Source: Qipengyuania profundimaris | Lineage (GTDB): Bacteria > Pseudomonadota > Alphaproteobacteria > Sphingomonadales > Sphingomonadaceae | Direction of reading: 5' to 3' | Length of the DNA stretch: 64,000 bases | Assembly (NCBI RefSeq): GCF_030717945.1 | Contig: NZ_JAVAIM010000001.1 | Location: 867,131-931,130, forward strand | Shown here: positions 8,705-16,758 of the stretch, piece after piece | How the letters are laid out: each line of letters opens with the position of its first letter | How positions within the stretch are numbered: position 1 is the stretch's first letter | The notes under the pieces: generated by a model | Told to the model about the DNA's origin: nothing | The model's database searches: none | Seen by the model: only the letters and a program-made list of their open reading frames with translations | Made by a program: the position numbers and the translations under genes

Positions 8705-10081
8705 TTGAGCTTTCACAGGCACATCTTTAGGCCCTGCACGTTCAGGGACGACCGGAACAGCTTGAAAGGCATAAGAGACTTGCAACGCCAGCCAATCGAG
8801 CCGCCACGGCGCACACGCTTTATCGATATTGCCGACAAGGTCGTCCGCGCAGGGCGGAAGATCGGTGCCGTTGCGCCTGCGCGGCTGGAGAAGGACTTCC
8901 TGCTCGAACAGGCCGCCGAAAAGACCGGCCTCGACGATTTCGGCGATCCGTGGTTCGAAAAGCCGTTCGAGGTGCTGCTCGACAGCGTGAAGCGCGAGGC
9001 GCGGCTCAACGCAGCGGGCGACTTTTCCGCCATGCAGCAGTTCCAGTACGTCCTGGAAAGCCGCCTCTATGCGCAGATGTGGTTCAAGCAGCACCTGGAA
9101 ATCCTCGCTCGCCCGATCCGCAATCCGGTGGTCATCGTCGGCCCCATGCGGTCGGGCACCACACGGCTCCATCGCCTGCTCGCGAGCGACAAACGTTTTG
9201 CGCACATGCGCAGTTTCGAGACGATCAGCCCGGTCCCGCGGCCCGGCTTCGAGGACGTGCTGGCGGGCGAGAAGGAGGATTTCCGTCCGAAACTCGCCGC
9301 GCGGATCATGAAGGTCGCACGCCTCGCCAATCCGCGCACGCTCTCGATCCACCCGACGGGCCCCTACGAGCCGGAAGAAGAGCTCGGCCTGCTGGTCGCA
9401 AGCATGTGGGGCATGAAGCACGATGCACAGTGGCAGGTGCCGAGTTATTCCGCCTGGTGCGCACAAGAGAGCGCCGTCCCCGCCTATCGCTACATGGCGG
9501 ACCTGCTGCGCCTGATCGGCTGGAGCCAGCAGGAAAGCAGCCTCAGGCCGTGGATCCTCAAGACGCCGCAGCATATGCTGGACCTGCCCGCGCTGCTCGA
9601 GGTCTTCCCCGACGCGCGGCTGATTTTCACGCACCGCGACCCCAAGCAGGTGGTTGGCAGCGCCGCCTCGCTTGCGTGGAACCAGACGATCATCTATTCC
9701 GACCATGTCGACCCCGATCGCATGGGCCAGACATGGCTCGACAAAACGGCCGAGATGATCGCCAGGATGCGTGCGGCACGCGATGCCATCCCGCCCGAGC
9801 GCATGATCGACGTGCATTACGACGACATGGAAACCGACTGGCGAGGCACGATGGAGCGGGTCTACCGCTTCCTCGAATTCGATATCGAACCCGCGTTGGA
9901 GCCCATGCAGGGCTTTCTCGACCGCTCGGCCAAGCTCAAGCGCCATCCGCACCGCTACAGCCTGGAGGAGTTCGGCCTGAGCGAAGGGCAGGTGCGCGAG
10001 CGTTTCGCAGATTACGTTTCGACCTACGGTGTCGCGACGGATCGTGAGGCGAGCGAAACGCGTCGCCGGATGTGGAAATAG
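8705..10081 (+). CDS. PAPS-dependent sulfotransferase family protein
   Basis: A 458-aa sulfotransferase-like protein. The 5'-phosphosulfate loop GPMRSGTT (about 152-159) and the 3'-phosphate region around [10 protein letters not shown] bind PAPS in this family. The acceptor is unknown. The first usable codon is TTG at 8705; a TTG at 8762 is also possible, so the N-terminus is uncertain by about 20 residues. It is divergent from serS and convergent with a TonB receptor, separated by a shared hairpin terminator. It is not related at sequence level to the Stf0-type gene at 62984. Confidence 0.8.
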   Translation: MSFHRHIFRPCTFRDDRNSLKGIRDLQRQPIEPPRRTRFIDIADKVVRAGRKIGAVAPARLEKDFLLEQAAEKTGLDDFGDPWFEKPFEVLLDSVKREARLNAAGDFSAMQQFQYVLESRLYAQMWFKQHLEILARPIRNPVVIVGPMRSGTTRLHRLLASDKRFAHMRSFETISPVPRPGFEDVLAGEKEDFRPKLAARIMKVARLANPRTLSIHPTGPYEPEEELGLLVASMWGMKHDAQWQVPSYSAWCAQESAVPAYRYMADLLRLIGWSQQESSLRPWILKTPQHMLDLPALLEVFPDARLIFTHRDPKQVVGSAASLAWNQTIIYSDHVDPDRMGQTWLDKTAEMIARMRAARDAIPPERMIDVHYDDMETDWRGTMERVYRFLEFDIEPALEPMQGFLDRSAKLKRHPHRYSLEEFGLSEGQVRERFADYVSTYGVATDREASETRRRMWK

Positions 10082-10083
10082 AA

Positions 10084-10107
10084 AGGGCCGGCGTACAAGC
10101 CGGCCCT
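10084..10107. terminator. Bidirectional hairpin terminator
   Basis: A perfect 9-bp GC-rich stem (AGGGCCGGC/GCCGGCCCT) lies between two convergent genes. On the minus strand it is followed by TTCTATTTCC, so it best terminates the TonB receptor gene. It probably also serves the sulfotransferase gene. Confidence 0.75.
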
Positions 10108-10129
10108 CTCGTTCAATCCTGAGTTATCG

Positions 10130-12451
10130 TTAGAACTTGAACTCGCCTGTCACGAAAACCCGGCGCGGATCACCGTAGAAGCCGGTGAGGTTGCCCTCCA
10201 GCCCCAGCACCGATCCGGTCACGAAGTCGTAGCCGGCAACGATATACCGTTTGTCGAACAGGTTCTTGCCGTGGACGCCGATCGACCAGCGATCGCTGTC
10301 GGCGGTGTAGACGATGCTCGCATCCACCAGCGCGTAGGCATCCTGATCGAGCGGGCCGGGCAGTTCGAACTGGCTGGAATCGCCGCGCATCGAAACCGTG
10401 CCGATGAAATCGACGATGCCGCTGGCGACGGGCAGGCCGAGGTCGAAGCTGGCATTGGCGGTGAAGTCGGGTGTGTTCTGGAACACCCGCTGGTCTGCCA
10501 CATCGTTGCCGAACGGGTCGATGAAGGTGTTGTACTCGGCGTCGAGATAGCCGACAGCCCAGTTGAAGTTCAACCGGCTGCCAGCACCGGCGAAGTCCCG
10601 CCCGACCAGCGCGCTGCCTTCGAATTCGATGCCGTTGACATCGGCATCGCCCGCGTTGGAAGTCACGCCGACGAAGGTGTCGCTGACGCCGTCGCCATCG
10701 GTATCGACACCGACCGAGCCCGGGATCTGGATATTGGTGTAGTCGCCCTTGAAAATGGCGAGCGCGAGAAACAGCCGGTCTTCGAGCAGATTAGCCTTCC
10801 AGCCGAGCTCGTAGCTATCGACCTTCTCCGGTGCGAAGCGGAGGAACTCGAACTGATCATCGTAATCGACATCGCCGTCCTGGTCGATGTCCGGCGCCAG
10901 CGAGGTCTGGCCGCGCGGGTCGAAACCGCCGCCCTTGAAGCCTTTGGAATAGGTGAAATAGACCGTGTGGTTGTAGCTCGGCTTGTAAGCGATCGAGGCG
11001 CGCGGGGTAAATTCCTTGAACGTCTCGCTGCCGGTGAAATCGCTCGTCACGGCGATGGGGATGGCATCGGACGGCGGGAAAAGGTCCGAATAACCGCCGA
11101 TGAAGGTCGTGCGCAGGATGCGACTGGTCCGTTTGTCCCATGTGTAGCGTCCGCCGAGCGACAGGCTCAACTGGTCGGTGATATCGTAGGTGAAATCGCC
11201 GAAGATCGACCACGTCTCCGTGCCGACGTCGCCCAGGGTCTGTGCGTTCAGGCCGGGCAGGCCGACCAGCGCACCAGTGGTGAACAGCGCCACGTCGAAC
11301 GCGGTAAAGGCGTTGGCATCGAGATAATAGGCGCCAAGCACGCCGTTCAGGCGGTCGCTTTCATAGAGCAGCTGCAGTTCCTGACTGAACTGGTCGTTCT
11401 CGTAAATCGCCGGAACGTCGAGGTCGGCGGCGGGAAGGCTATCGAAATCGATCGGCGTGGTCGACTTGTCCTCGCGGTACCCTGTGATCGATTTCAGCGT
11501 GATCGTGTCGCTGACTTCATAGGCGATGGTCAGGCCGCCGCCGTAGGCTTCGACCTCCTGTTCGATCACGTCGAGTCCGGCCCGCGTGTCGTAGACGCTG
11601 TCGAGGATCGGTGCGCCGCTGAATTGGCCGACGAGCAAGCGGGCGCCCTGACGCGGATCGGAATTGTCTTTCACATAGTCGCCGGACAAGCGGATGAAGA
11701 GCGGACCGTTGTCGAACTCGAGCGTGCCGCGGGCGGCCCAGACGTCCTTGTTGTAGTTCTCGACGCCGTCCTGGACGAGGTTATCGCCGAAGCCCCCGCG
11801 CGAAAGGCGTGCGCCGCTGGCGCCGATCTTCAGCGTGTCGCTGATCGGCGTGGAAGCCGATACGATCAGGTCCGCCTGATCGTAATTGCCCAGCGTTCCG
11901 TGCACCTTGACCTGCGTTTCGTCGGGCAGCCGGGCGGTCACATATTTGATCGCGCCGCCGATGGTATTGCGGCCGTAAAGAGTGCCTTGCGGACCGCGCA
12001 GCACTTCGATTTGAGCCACATCGTACACATCCAGCACGGCAGCCTGCGGGCGGTTGATATAAACGTCGTCCACATAAAGGCCGACACCCGCCTCGAAGCC
12101 GGCGACCGGATCCTGCTGACCGACGCCGCGCACGAAAGCGCTGAGCGTGGTGTTGGTGCCGCGGCTGACTTCCAGCGTCACGTTGGGCACTTCCTGCGCA
12201 ATCTGGGTGAGGTCCTGCGTGCCACGCTTTTCCAGTTCTTCGCCGGAGATAGCAGTGACGGCCAGCGGAACGTCGGTAATACGCTCCGCCCGGCGACGCG
12301 CCGTAACGACGATCACATTATCTATCGCCCCCTGATCGTTATCGAGCATAACTTCATCGTCTATTTCCTGAGCGACGGCGGGTGTCGCCACCAATGTGGC
12401 CGTCGCCACTCCGGCAAGTAGGGCGCACATCGAAAGCCTGGTGCCACGCAT
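10130..12451 (-). CDS. TonB-dependent outer-membrane receptor
   Basis: A 773-aa outer-membrane active transporter. The start chosen (12451) has a GGAGGA site 7 nt upstream and gives a clean signal peptide ending at TPAVAQ. A TonB-box-like segment (NVIVVTARRR) precedes the plug domain, with DVPLAVTAISGEEL, YVDDVYINRP and EVLRGPQGTLYGRN blocks. The C-terminal beta-barrel ends with the expected phenylalanine (GEFKF). The substrate cannot be told from sequence. It is divergent from a TetR regulator, which probably controls it. An upstream in-frame extension to 12517 lacks a ribosome site. Confidence 0.92.
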   Translation of the reverse strand: MRGTRLSMCALLAGVATATLVATPAVAQEIDDEVMLDNDQGAIDNVIVVTARRRAERITDVPLAVTAISGEELEKRGTQDLTQIAQEVPNVTLEVSRGTNTTLSAFVRGVGQQDPVAGFEAGVGLYVDDVYINRPQAAVLDVYDVAQIEVLRGPQGTLYGRNTIGGAIKYVTARLPDETQVKVHGTLGNYDQADLIVSASTPISDTLKIGASGARLSRGGFGDNLVQDGVENYNKDVWAARGTLEFDNGPLFIRLSGDYVKDNSDPRQGARLLVGQFSGAPILDSVYDTRAGLDVIEQEVEAYGGGLTIAYEVSDTITLKSITGYREDKSTTPIDFDSLPAADLDVPAIYENDQFSQELQLLYESDRLNGVLGAYYLDANAFTAFDVALFTTGALVGLPGLNAQTLGDVGTETWSIFGDFTYDITDQLSLSLGGRYTWDKRTSRILRTTFIGGYSDLFPPSDAIPIAVTSDFTGSETFKEFTPRASIAYKPSYNHTVYFTYSKGFKGGGFDPRGQTSLAPDIDQDGDVDYDDQFEFLRFAPEKVDSYELGWKANLLEDRLFLALAIFKGDYTNIQIPGSVGVDTDGDGVSDTFVGVTSNAGDADVNGIEFEGSALVGRDFAGAGSRLNFNWAVGYLDAEYNTFIDPFGNDVADQRVFQNTPDFTANASFDLGLPVASGIVDFIGTVSMRGDSSQFELPGPLDQDAYALVDASIVYTADSDRWSIGVHGKNLFDKRYIVAGYDFVTGSVLGLEGNLTGFYGDPRRVFVTGEFKF

Positions 12452-12495
12452 AATGTAATCCTCCCACAGATGTTTTCTCGTTACGCCTTCGATAC

Positions 12496-12516
12496 TGAAA
12501 CCTGAACCACCTTTCA
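12496..12516. promoter_or_regulatory. Possible TetR operator
   Basis: An inverted repeat TGAAA-N11-TTTCA lies in the 123-bp gap between the divergent TonB receptor and TetR genes. The position suits an autoregulatory operator, but the half-sites are short and could occur by chance. Confidence 0.22.
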
Positions 12517-12574
12517 AGTTCGATCTTGCAGTCGATGCCGGTCGCGCTTAAAACGTCGGCGGAAGGGGCGGTGA

Positions 12575-13198
12575 ATGCAGCAACTTACGGACACGGCCGA
12601 TCGCGTCCCGCGGACCGAGCGCGGGCGCAAGACCTTGCGCAAACTGCTCGATGCCGCTGCGGCCGAATTTGCCGAGAGCGGCTTTCACGAAGCGTCAATC
12701 AGCGGGATCACCAAGCGCGCGGGTGTGGCCTTGGGGACCTTCTACACCTATTACGATAGCAAGGACGCGATCTTCCGTGCTCTCGTCGGCGACATGAGCG
12801 AGGCAGTCGGGGCCGCAGCGCGCGACGCGATCAAGCCGGACATGGACCCGCTCGCCGTGGAGCAAGCGGCCTTGCTGGCCTTTCTGGAATTCGCTGCCGA
12901 GCACAAGGAAGTCTACCGCATCATCGACGAGGCCGAGTTCGTCGATCCCGATAGCTATCGGGCACATTACGAGCGGATCGCAGATCGTATCGAGCAGCGG
13001 CTCAAGGCTGGTGGCGGGTCGGAAGACCTCCGCGCAGATTTGGGCGAGCCGGAAGCTTGGGCAGTGATGGGGATCAACGTGTTTCTCGGTTTGCGCTATG
13101 CGATCTGGGCGAAGGATGGCGATCCGGATGCAGCCACCGTAGCCGCGGCTGCAAACCGCCTGCTCCGCATTGGTATCGCAGGTCCGGACAGCGATTAA
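12575..13198 (+). CDS. TetR-family transcriptional regulator
   Basis: A 207-aa regulator. The N-terminal helix-turn-helix (about 18-62) has the family blocks LLDAAAAEFAESGFHEASI and GVALGTFYTYYDSKDAIF; the C-terminal ligand-binding half (about 75-200) is alpha-helical and of unknown specificity. Starts at ATG with a purine-rich region upstream. Divergent from the 773-aa TonB receptor, so it probably represses that gene and itself. Confidence 0.88.
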   Translation: MQQLTDTADRVPRTERGRKTLRKLLDAAAAEFAESGFHEASISGITKRAGVALGTFYTYYDSKDAIFRALVGDMSEAVGAAARDAIKPDMDPLAVEQAALLAFLEFAAEHKEVYRIIDEAEFVDPDSYRAHYERIADRIEQRLKAGGGSEDLRADLGEPEAWAVMGINVFLGLRYAIWAKDGDPDAATVAAAANRLLRIGIAGPDSD

Positions 13199-13250
13199 GC
13201 GTCGGAACGCGCGCGCCTTTCGCCCGTTGAGAGGGCAAAGGAGAATTCAT

Positions 13251-13511
13251 ATGATCGGCAAGGTAATCGGAGCATTCGTAGGCGACAGGATCGCCAAGCA
13301 GACCAAGGGCGTCGGTGGCGCGACGGGTGCGGCACTGGGTGTGGTGGCAACCACCATGCTTCGCCGTATGAGCCTGCCCGCGATGCTTGCGCTGGGCGCA
13401 GGCGGCTATGTCGCCAAAAAGTTCATGGACAAGAAGGATGCGGAAGATCGGCAGACACCGCCCGCCCCGTCGACCGCACCTTCCGCGACTACGACGACGA
13501 AGGCTGCATAA
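13251..13511 (+). CDS. Small Gly/Ala-rich hypothetical protein
   Basis: An 86-aa protein of unknown function. The ATG at 13251 has an AAGGAG site at a good distance, better than the longer in-frame extension. Residues about 1-60 are rich in Gly, Ala and Lys with a hydrophobic stretch (about 35-52), and the C-terminal 25 residues are low-complexity Pro/Thr/Ala. It may be membrane-associated. It follows the TetR gene by 52 bp and is closed by a strong terminator. Confidence 0.65.
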   Translation: MIGKVIGAFVGDRIAKQTKGVGGATGAALGVVATTMLRRMSLPAMLALGAGGYVAKKFMDKKDAEDRQTPPAPSTAPSATTTTKAA

Positions 13512-13529
13512 CCGCATCGGCAGATAACG

Positions 13530-13557
13530 AAAAAGCCGCCTCACCGGGCGGCTTTTT
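13530..13557 (+). terminator. Intrinsic terminator
   Basis: A 7-bp GC stem (AGCCGCC/GGCGGCT) with A residues before it and a run of Ts after it, starting about 20 bp after the stop of the 86-aa gene. Typical rho-independent terminator. Confidence 0.85.
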
Positions 13558-13564
13558 TGTGCCT

Positions 13565-13606
13565 GCTTCGAGGAACGGTGGTGGGGCTTCGAGGAACGGT
13601 GGTGGG
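13565..13606. repeat. 21-bp perfect tandem duplication
   Basis: GCTTCGAGGAACGGTGGTGG plus one further G is present twice in direct tandem (13565-13585, 13586-13606). The second copy runs into the CCA end of the tRNA fragment at 13600-13649. Probably a junction scar or slippage at the attachment site. Confidence 0.8.
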
Positions 13607-13649
13607 CGCGGCAAGGATTGAACTTGCGACCCCACCCGTGTGAAGGGTG
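13600..13649 (-). other. tRNA-Val(CAC) 3' fragment, likely att site
   Basis: On the minus strand these 50 nt form the 3' part of a tRNA: anticodon arm CACCC-TTCACAC-GGGTG (anticodon CAC, valine), variable loop, T arm GCAAG-TTCAATC-CTTGC, 3' acceptor strand CGCGCCC, discriminator A and encoded CCA. No D arm or 5' acceptor strand follows; the homology stops abruptly at the anticodon stem. Such 3' tRNA duplicates are the hallmark of integrase attachment sites, and a tyrosine recombinase gene begins 68 bp away. By the geometry this is the displaced chromosomal 3' end, so the intact tRNA gene should lie further right, on the minus strand. Confidence 0.75.
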
Positions 13650-13716
13650 GTTTTTGGACCATATGGACTTTCATGGAAATTCCAAATCACTGAATTATCA
13701 TAATTAAATTGACGGC

Positions 13717-14943
13717 GTGTCCACTGGCGTCCACCTAGTTTTTCATGGAAATTTCATGGACGGTGCGACCCAGATGACCGATCTAAGTAAGCTTGGACAT
13801 CGCGAAGCCTTGCGACCTCGCAAGGGCGATGAACCCCATTGGCAACGCCTAAGGCCGGGTTGTTTCTTGGGCTACCGGCCAGCTATGGCGGGAGGAGCCG
13901 GCAATTGGCTTGTCCGTGTCTACGAGCCGGAGAAGCGGAAATACGTTCGCAAGGCCTTGGGTTCCTATCCAGCATCGGCGCGAAATGAGGTTTTCGCAGC
14001 TGCAAAAAAGGATGCCGAAGCGTGGGCGGCTGAGGTGGACTGTGGCGGTGCCCTGCCTTCTGATATCGTTACCGTAAAGGATGCATGTGAGGCCTACCTA
14101 AAGGTCAAACCTGGGACGATTGCCGCGGGAGTGTTCCGGCGTCATGTGTATGATGATCCTATTTCTAGCCAAAAATTAGACAAGCTGCGACGCCACCACT
14201 TAGAAGCGTGGAGGGCGCGTTTAGAAGCTGCTCCGGCCCTGCTGAGCAGAAGCAAGAAGGGTCCAGCAGTAACAAAGGTCCGCGCGCCGAGTACCATCAA
14301 CCGAGATATGGTGCCCGTTCGAGCTGCGCTAAATCGTGTGCTGCCACATGGCCGACCAAACTCAGACGCAGCGTGGCAAGAAGCCCTCCGACCCATTCAA
14401 GGGGCGGACTCACGACGCACAACTTACCTCAACCGTGATGAGCGAGAGCTGTTGATAAACGCGATGCCCGAAGACGCTGGCAGGTTCTTTAAAGCGATGT
14501 GCGTTCTGCCTCTTAGACCGGGTGCTGTTGCTAGTCTCAATACTGGCGATTTTGAGCCACGTACCCGCACCCTGATGGTTCTTAAGGACAAAGCAAAGCC
14601 CAAGCGCCAAATCACGGTCCCCCCTAGCATTTCGGACTATCTGGCAGAACAGGTCGAAGGAAAGCGAGCCGACGAAGCGATTTTCACGCGAAGTGACGGG
14701 GCACGATGGACCAAGGACAAATGGAAGCACCCAATCAAGAATGCAGCCTCGATTGTCGATCTTTCCGAGGAGATAACCGCCTATACCCTGCGGCATTCCG
14801 CGATAACTGATCTAGTGATCGCTGGAGTGCCACTCATGATCATAGCTCAGATTTCAGGAACAAGCGTTACGGTGATCGAGAAGCACTATGCACACCTCAT
14901 CAGAAAAGTTGCCGAGGATGCACTAGATGGATTGGTTTTCTAG
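13717..14943 (+). CDS. int: Tyrosine recombinase (integrase)
   Basis: A site-specific recombinase of up to 408 aa. An N-terminal arm/core-binding region (about 60-220) is followed by a catalytic domain with the first arginine in LPLRPGAV, the LRHSAITDL block carrying R and H, and the tyrosine nucleophile in VIEKHYAH near the C-terminus. The start is uncertain: GTG 13717, ATG 13756 and ATG 13774 are all in frame without a clear ribosome site. AT-rich sequence just upstream carries repeated TTCATGGA motifs (13670, 13742, 13753), possible arm-type binding sites. Directly beside the tRNA-Val fragment, its probable target. Confidence 0.85.
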   Translation: MSTGVHLVFHGNFMDGATQMTDLSKLGHREALRPRKGDEPHWQRLRPGCFLGYRPAMAGGAGNWLVRVYEPEKRKYVRKALGSYPASARNEVFAAAKKDAEAWAAEVDCGGALPSDIVTVKDACEAYLKVKPGTIAAGVFRRHVYDDPISSQKLDKLRRHHLEAWRARLEAAPALLSRSKKGPAVTKVRAPSTINRDMVPVRAALNRVLPHGRPNSDAAWQEALRPIQGADSRRTTYLNRDERELLINAMPEDAGRFFKAMCVLPLRPGAVASLNTGDFEPRTRTLMVLKDKAKPKRQITVPPSISDYLAEQVEGKRADEAIFTRSDGARWTKDKWKHPIKNAASIVDLSEEITAYTLRHSAITDLVIAGVPLMIIAQISGTSVTVIEKHYAHLIRKVAEDALDGLVF

Positions 14944-15043
14944 CTCGTCCCAAGCCCAACTAAGAAAATTTTTTCAAAACGGCGCCGGAACTGCCCTCGA
15001 CCATTCTATAATGGAGATAAGCCAAATAGAACGGAGCTTATCA

Positions 15044-15268
15044 ATGTCAGACTATTCCGCCGCGGAAACTCCCAGAGGCAAGAGGCTACCGGCCTTTGCG
15101 TTCAGTGTTGCCGAAGTGGCCGAGATTACCGCTCTCTCCCGCTCAACTATATATGAGGCTATAATTACCGGTGAACTGCCTGCAAAAAAACGTGGCCGAC
15201 GAAGGTTGATCTTGGCTGGAGACCTTGAAACGTTCTTGAAGGGACTTCCATCGACGAACCCTGAGTGA
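15044..15268 (+). CDS. AlpA/excisionase-like HTH protein
   Basis: A 74-aa small DNA-binding protein. Residues about 20-68 form a MerR-like winged helix-turn-helix of the HTH_17/AlpA type (FSVAEVAEITALSRSTIYEA then KRGRRRLILAGDLETFL). Start at ATG 15044 with GGAG upstream. Such proteins act as recombination directionality factors or regulators of integrases, which fits its place 100 bp after the integrase gene. Function inferred from fold and context. Confidence 0.72.
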   Translation: MSDYSAAETPRGKRLPAFAFSVAEVAEITALSRSTIYEAIITGELPAKKRGRRRLILAGDLETFLKGLPSTNPE

Positions 15269-15534
15269 ACCTTGAAGCGGCTATAGGCAGCATAGGGTGT
15301 GCTGGTATCCGCGTAACTAGGCTGGTTATTGCCAATTTTCCCGTCAGCAATGCGCCCCAATTTTGGACGTACAGACGCTCTCTAAAAATACCTGAAAGCG
15401 GACTGGCGGCTTTGTCTTGGTCATGAGCATGCGAATGCCGGGTTATGGGTGCAAGGCGGACCGTCTGGTTTTGCAGGCAAAGTCAGAGAAACGGACATTG
15501 CTACTCAGTCGAGGTCGCCGCGGGGAGTACCGGT
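15269..15534. other. Gap with no recognisable gene
   Basis: About 265 bp between the excisionase-like gene and the convergent membrane-protein gene. Only short, unsupported frames are present and I see no RNA gene, repeat or clear terminator. It may be decayed element DNA. Confidence 0.5.
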
Positions 15535-16470
15535 TCACTCGGACGGTTCGTCGCTGGAATCCAGCCATCCTGGCGGGTCGTTCGACCATTCCTCACCGTG
15601 CTTGTATTCCAGCTCGCCAAGCTGCTGCGACTTTACCGCGTCGCGGATCGAGCGGAGAGCTTCCTCCCACTCGGCCCCATTCGCAAATGTAAACGCATCG
15701 AAGCGGACTTCATCACGGCCCCCGAAATCGAGAAGGCCGTGGGCGAATATCTGAGTGCCCGGTTCCTCGCATACGCTGACTTGGAACCAAGGGAAGTCAT
15801 CGCCTAGCCTGACATCACTTTGGATTGCCCAGTCGTTCGAGCGCTGAAACTCCTCGAGGAGCGCTTCGACCCTGGGCCACTGATCCTTCCCGGCGAGAAG
15901 GGTGAAGCCAGCATTTGGGCTGATCGAGGTGCCGCCATTTCTGAGCGGGTTGTGGCAACTTCTATCCATGGTGAGGCTGGTCGTGGTGAATGCTGCCACA
16001 AGTACGCAGGCAGCAGCGCACACTAGGACGGCCATGCGGACGTTGCCGACTTCCTCAGGATCGCCTCGACCACGAACAAGTGCCCAGAACACTGCGCCAC
16101 CTATCGCACCGGCGGCGCCAAAGGCGAGGACCATTCCGAGATTATTGAGCCGTCCAGCGCCTGTGTAAGTACCGCCAACCACTGTCGCGGTGCCGCCAAT
16201 GGAAGCATTATCCGCTGCTGGTCCAGTCAGCACCAGAAAAGCAGGAATGGCCGCACCTACAACGAACCCGGCGAGCGCCGCCGTCATCAACTTAACCTTA
16301 CTGGCGGAGCGCGCTGCCAAGTACAGAGGTAAGCCCAAGACAAATGCCAATACTGCTACGACCGCGAAGGTAAGCGGGAACAGACGTATTCCACCCATGA
16401 AGAGCGAAATCGCAGCAGCAACCAACCCGGCAGCGATAATCATGCTGCAAATGACGACGATGGTTTTCCG
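15535..16470 (-). CDS. Orphan multi-helix membrane protein
   Basis: About 311 aa, function not recognised. The N-terminal half has about five hydrophobic segments (numbered from the TTG start at 16470: roughly 4-24, 27-50, 59-80, 108-130, 143-165). The C-terminal half (about 170-311) is soluble and acidic, with two cysteines and no familiar motif. The TTG at 16470 is preceded by GGGAGGG and is preferred; a longer TTG start at 16515 is possible. It lies next to the integrase module and is probably accessory. The following gap (16471-16758) has no supported gene. Confidence 0.6.
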   Translation of the reverse strand, partial: RKTIVVICSMIIAAGLVAAAISLFMGGIRLFPLTFAVVAVLAFVLGLPLYLAARSASKVKLMTAALAGFVVGAAIPAFLVLTGPAADNASIGGTATVVGGTYTGAGRLNNLGMVLAFGAAGAIGGAVFWALVRGRGDPEEVGNVRMAVLVCAAACVLVAAFTTTSLTMDRSCHNPLRNGGTSISPNAGFTLLAGKDQWPRVEALLEEFQRSNDWAIQSDVRLGDDFPWFQVSVCEEPGTQIFAHGLLDFGGRDEVRFDAFTFANGAEWEEALRSIRDAVKSQQLGELEYKHGEEWSNDPPGWLDSSDEPSE

Positions 16471-16758
16471 CAAAGCGGTTCCCTCCCGGTTTCTCAAGTA
16501 GGGGCAGGATACCAAAAAGTTGTCAGCAGGATGCCACTCTATCCGCTTAACGGGAGCTTTCTTGATCCAAATCCGAACGGCAGCTTTGCGAACGGAGATG
16601 CCAGTCCAGGAACGTCCGCAATCGGGCCGCTTGCAGACTGTCAGCTTTTCAACTGATGGATTCGCAAACGGACGCTCTGCCCCAAAGATGTCGCTATTGG
16701 CACGCGCCTATTCGCAGCAGCTGCGCGATGCAGGAGATTCGCAGGGCTATCCTTAGCA

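Noticed and set aside
8549-9952. 467-aa minus-strand frame opposite the sulfotransferase gene
   Set aside because: A shadow of a real gene: the plus strand carries clear PAPS-binding motifs, while the minus frame has no family motifs and runs into serS.
10271-12421. 716-aa plus-strand frame opposite the TonB receptor
   Set aside because: It mirrors the receptor coding strand in GC-rich DNA. The receptor has a signal peptide, plug and barrel blocks; this frame has none.
13600-13649. An intact tRNA-Val gene
   Set aside because: Only the anticodon arm, T arm and 3' acceptor strand are present; the next bases cannot form a D arm or pair with the acceptor strand.
16520-16756. 78-aa plus-strand frame between the membrane protein and the dehydrogenase
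   Set aside because: No ribosome site, no recognisable family and unusual composition; looks like non-coding or decayed sequence.
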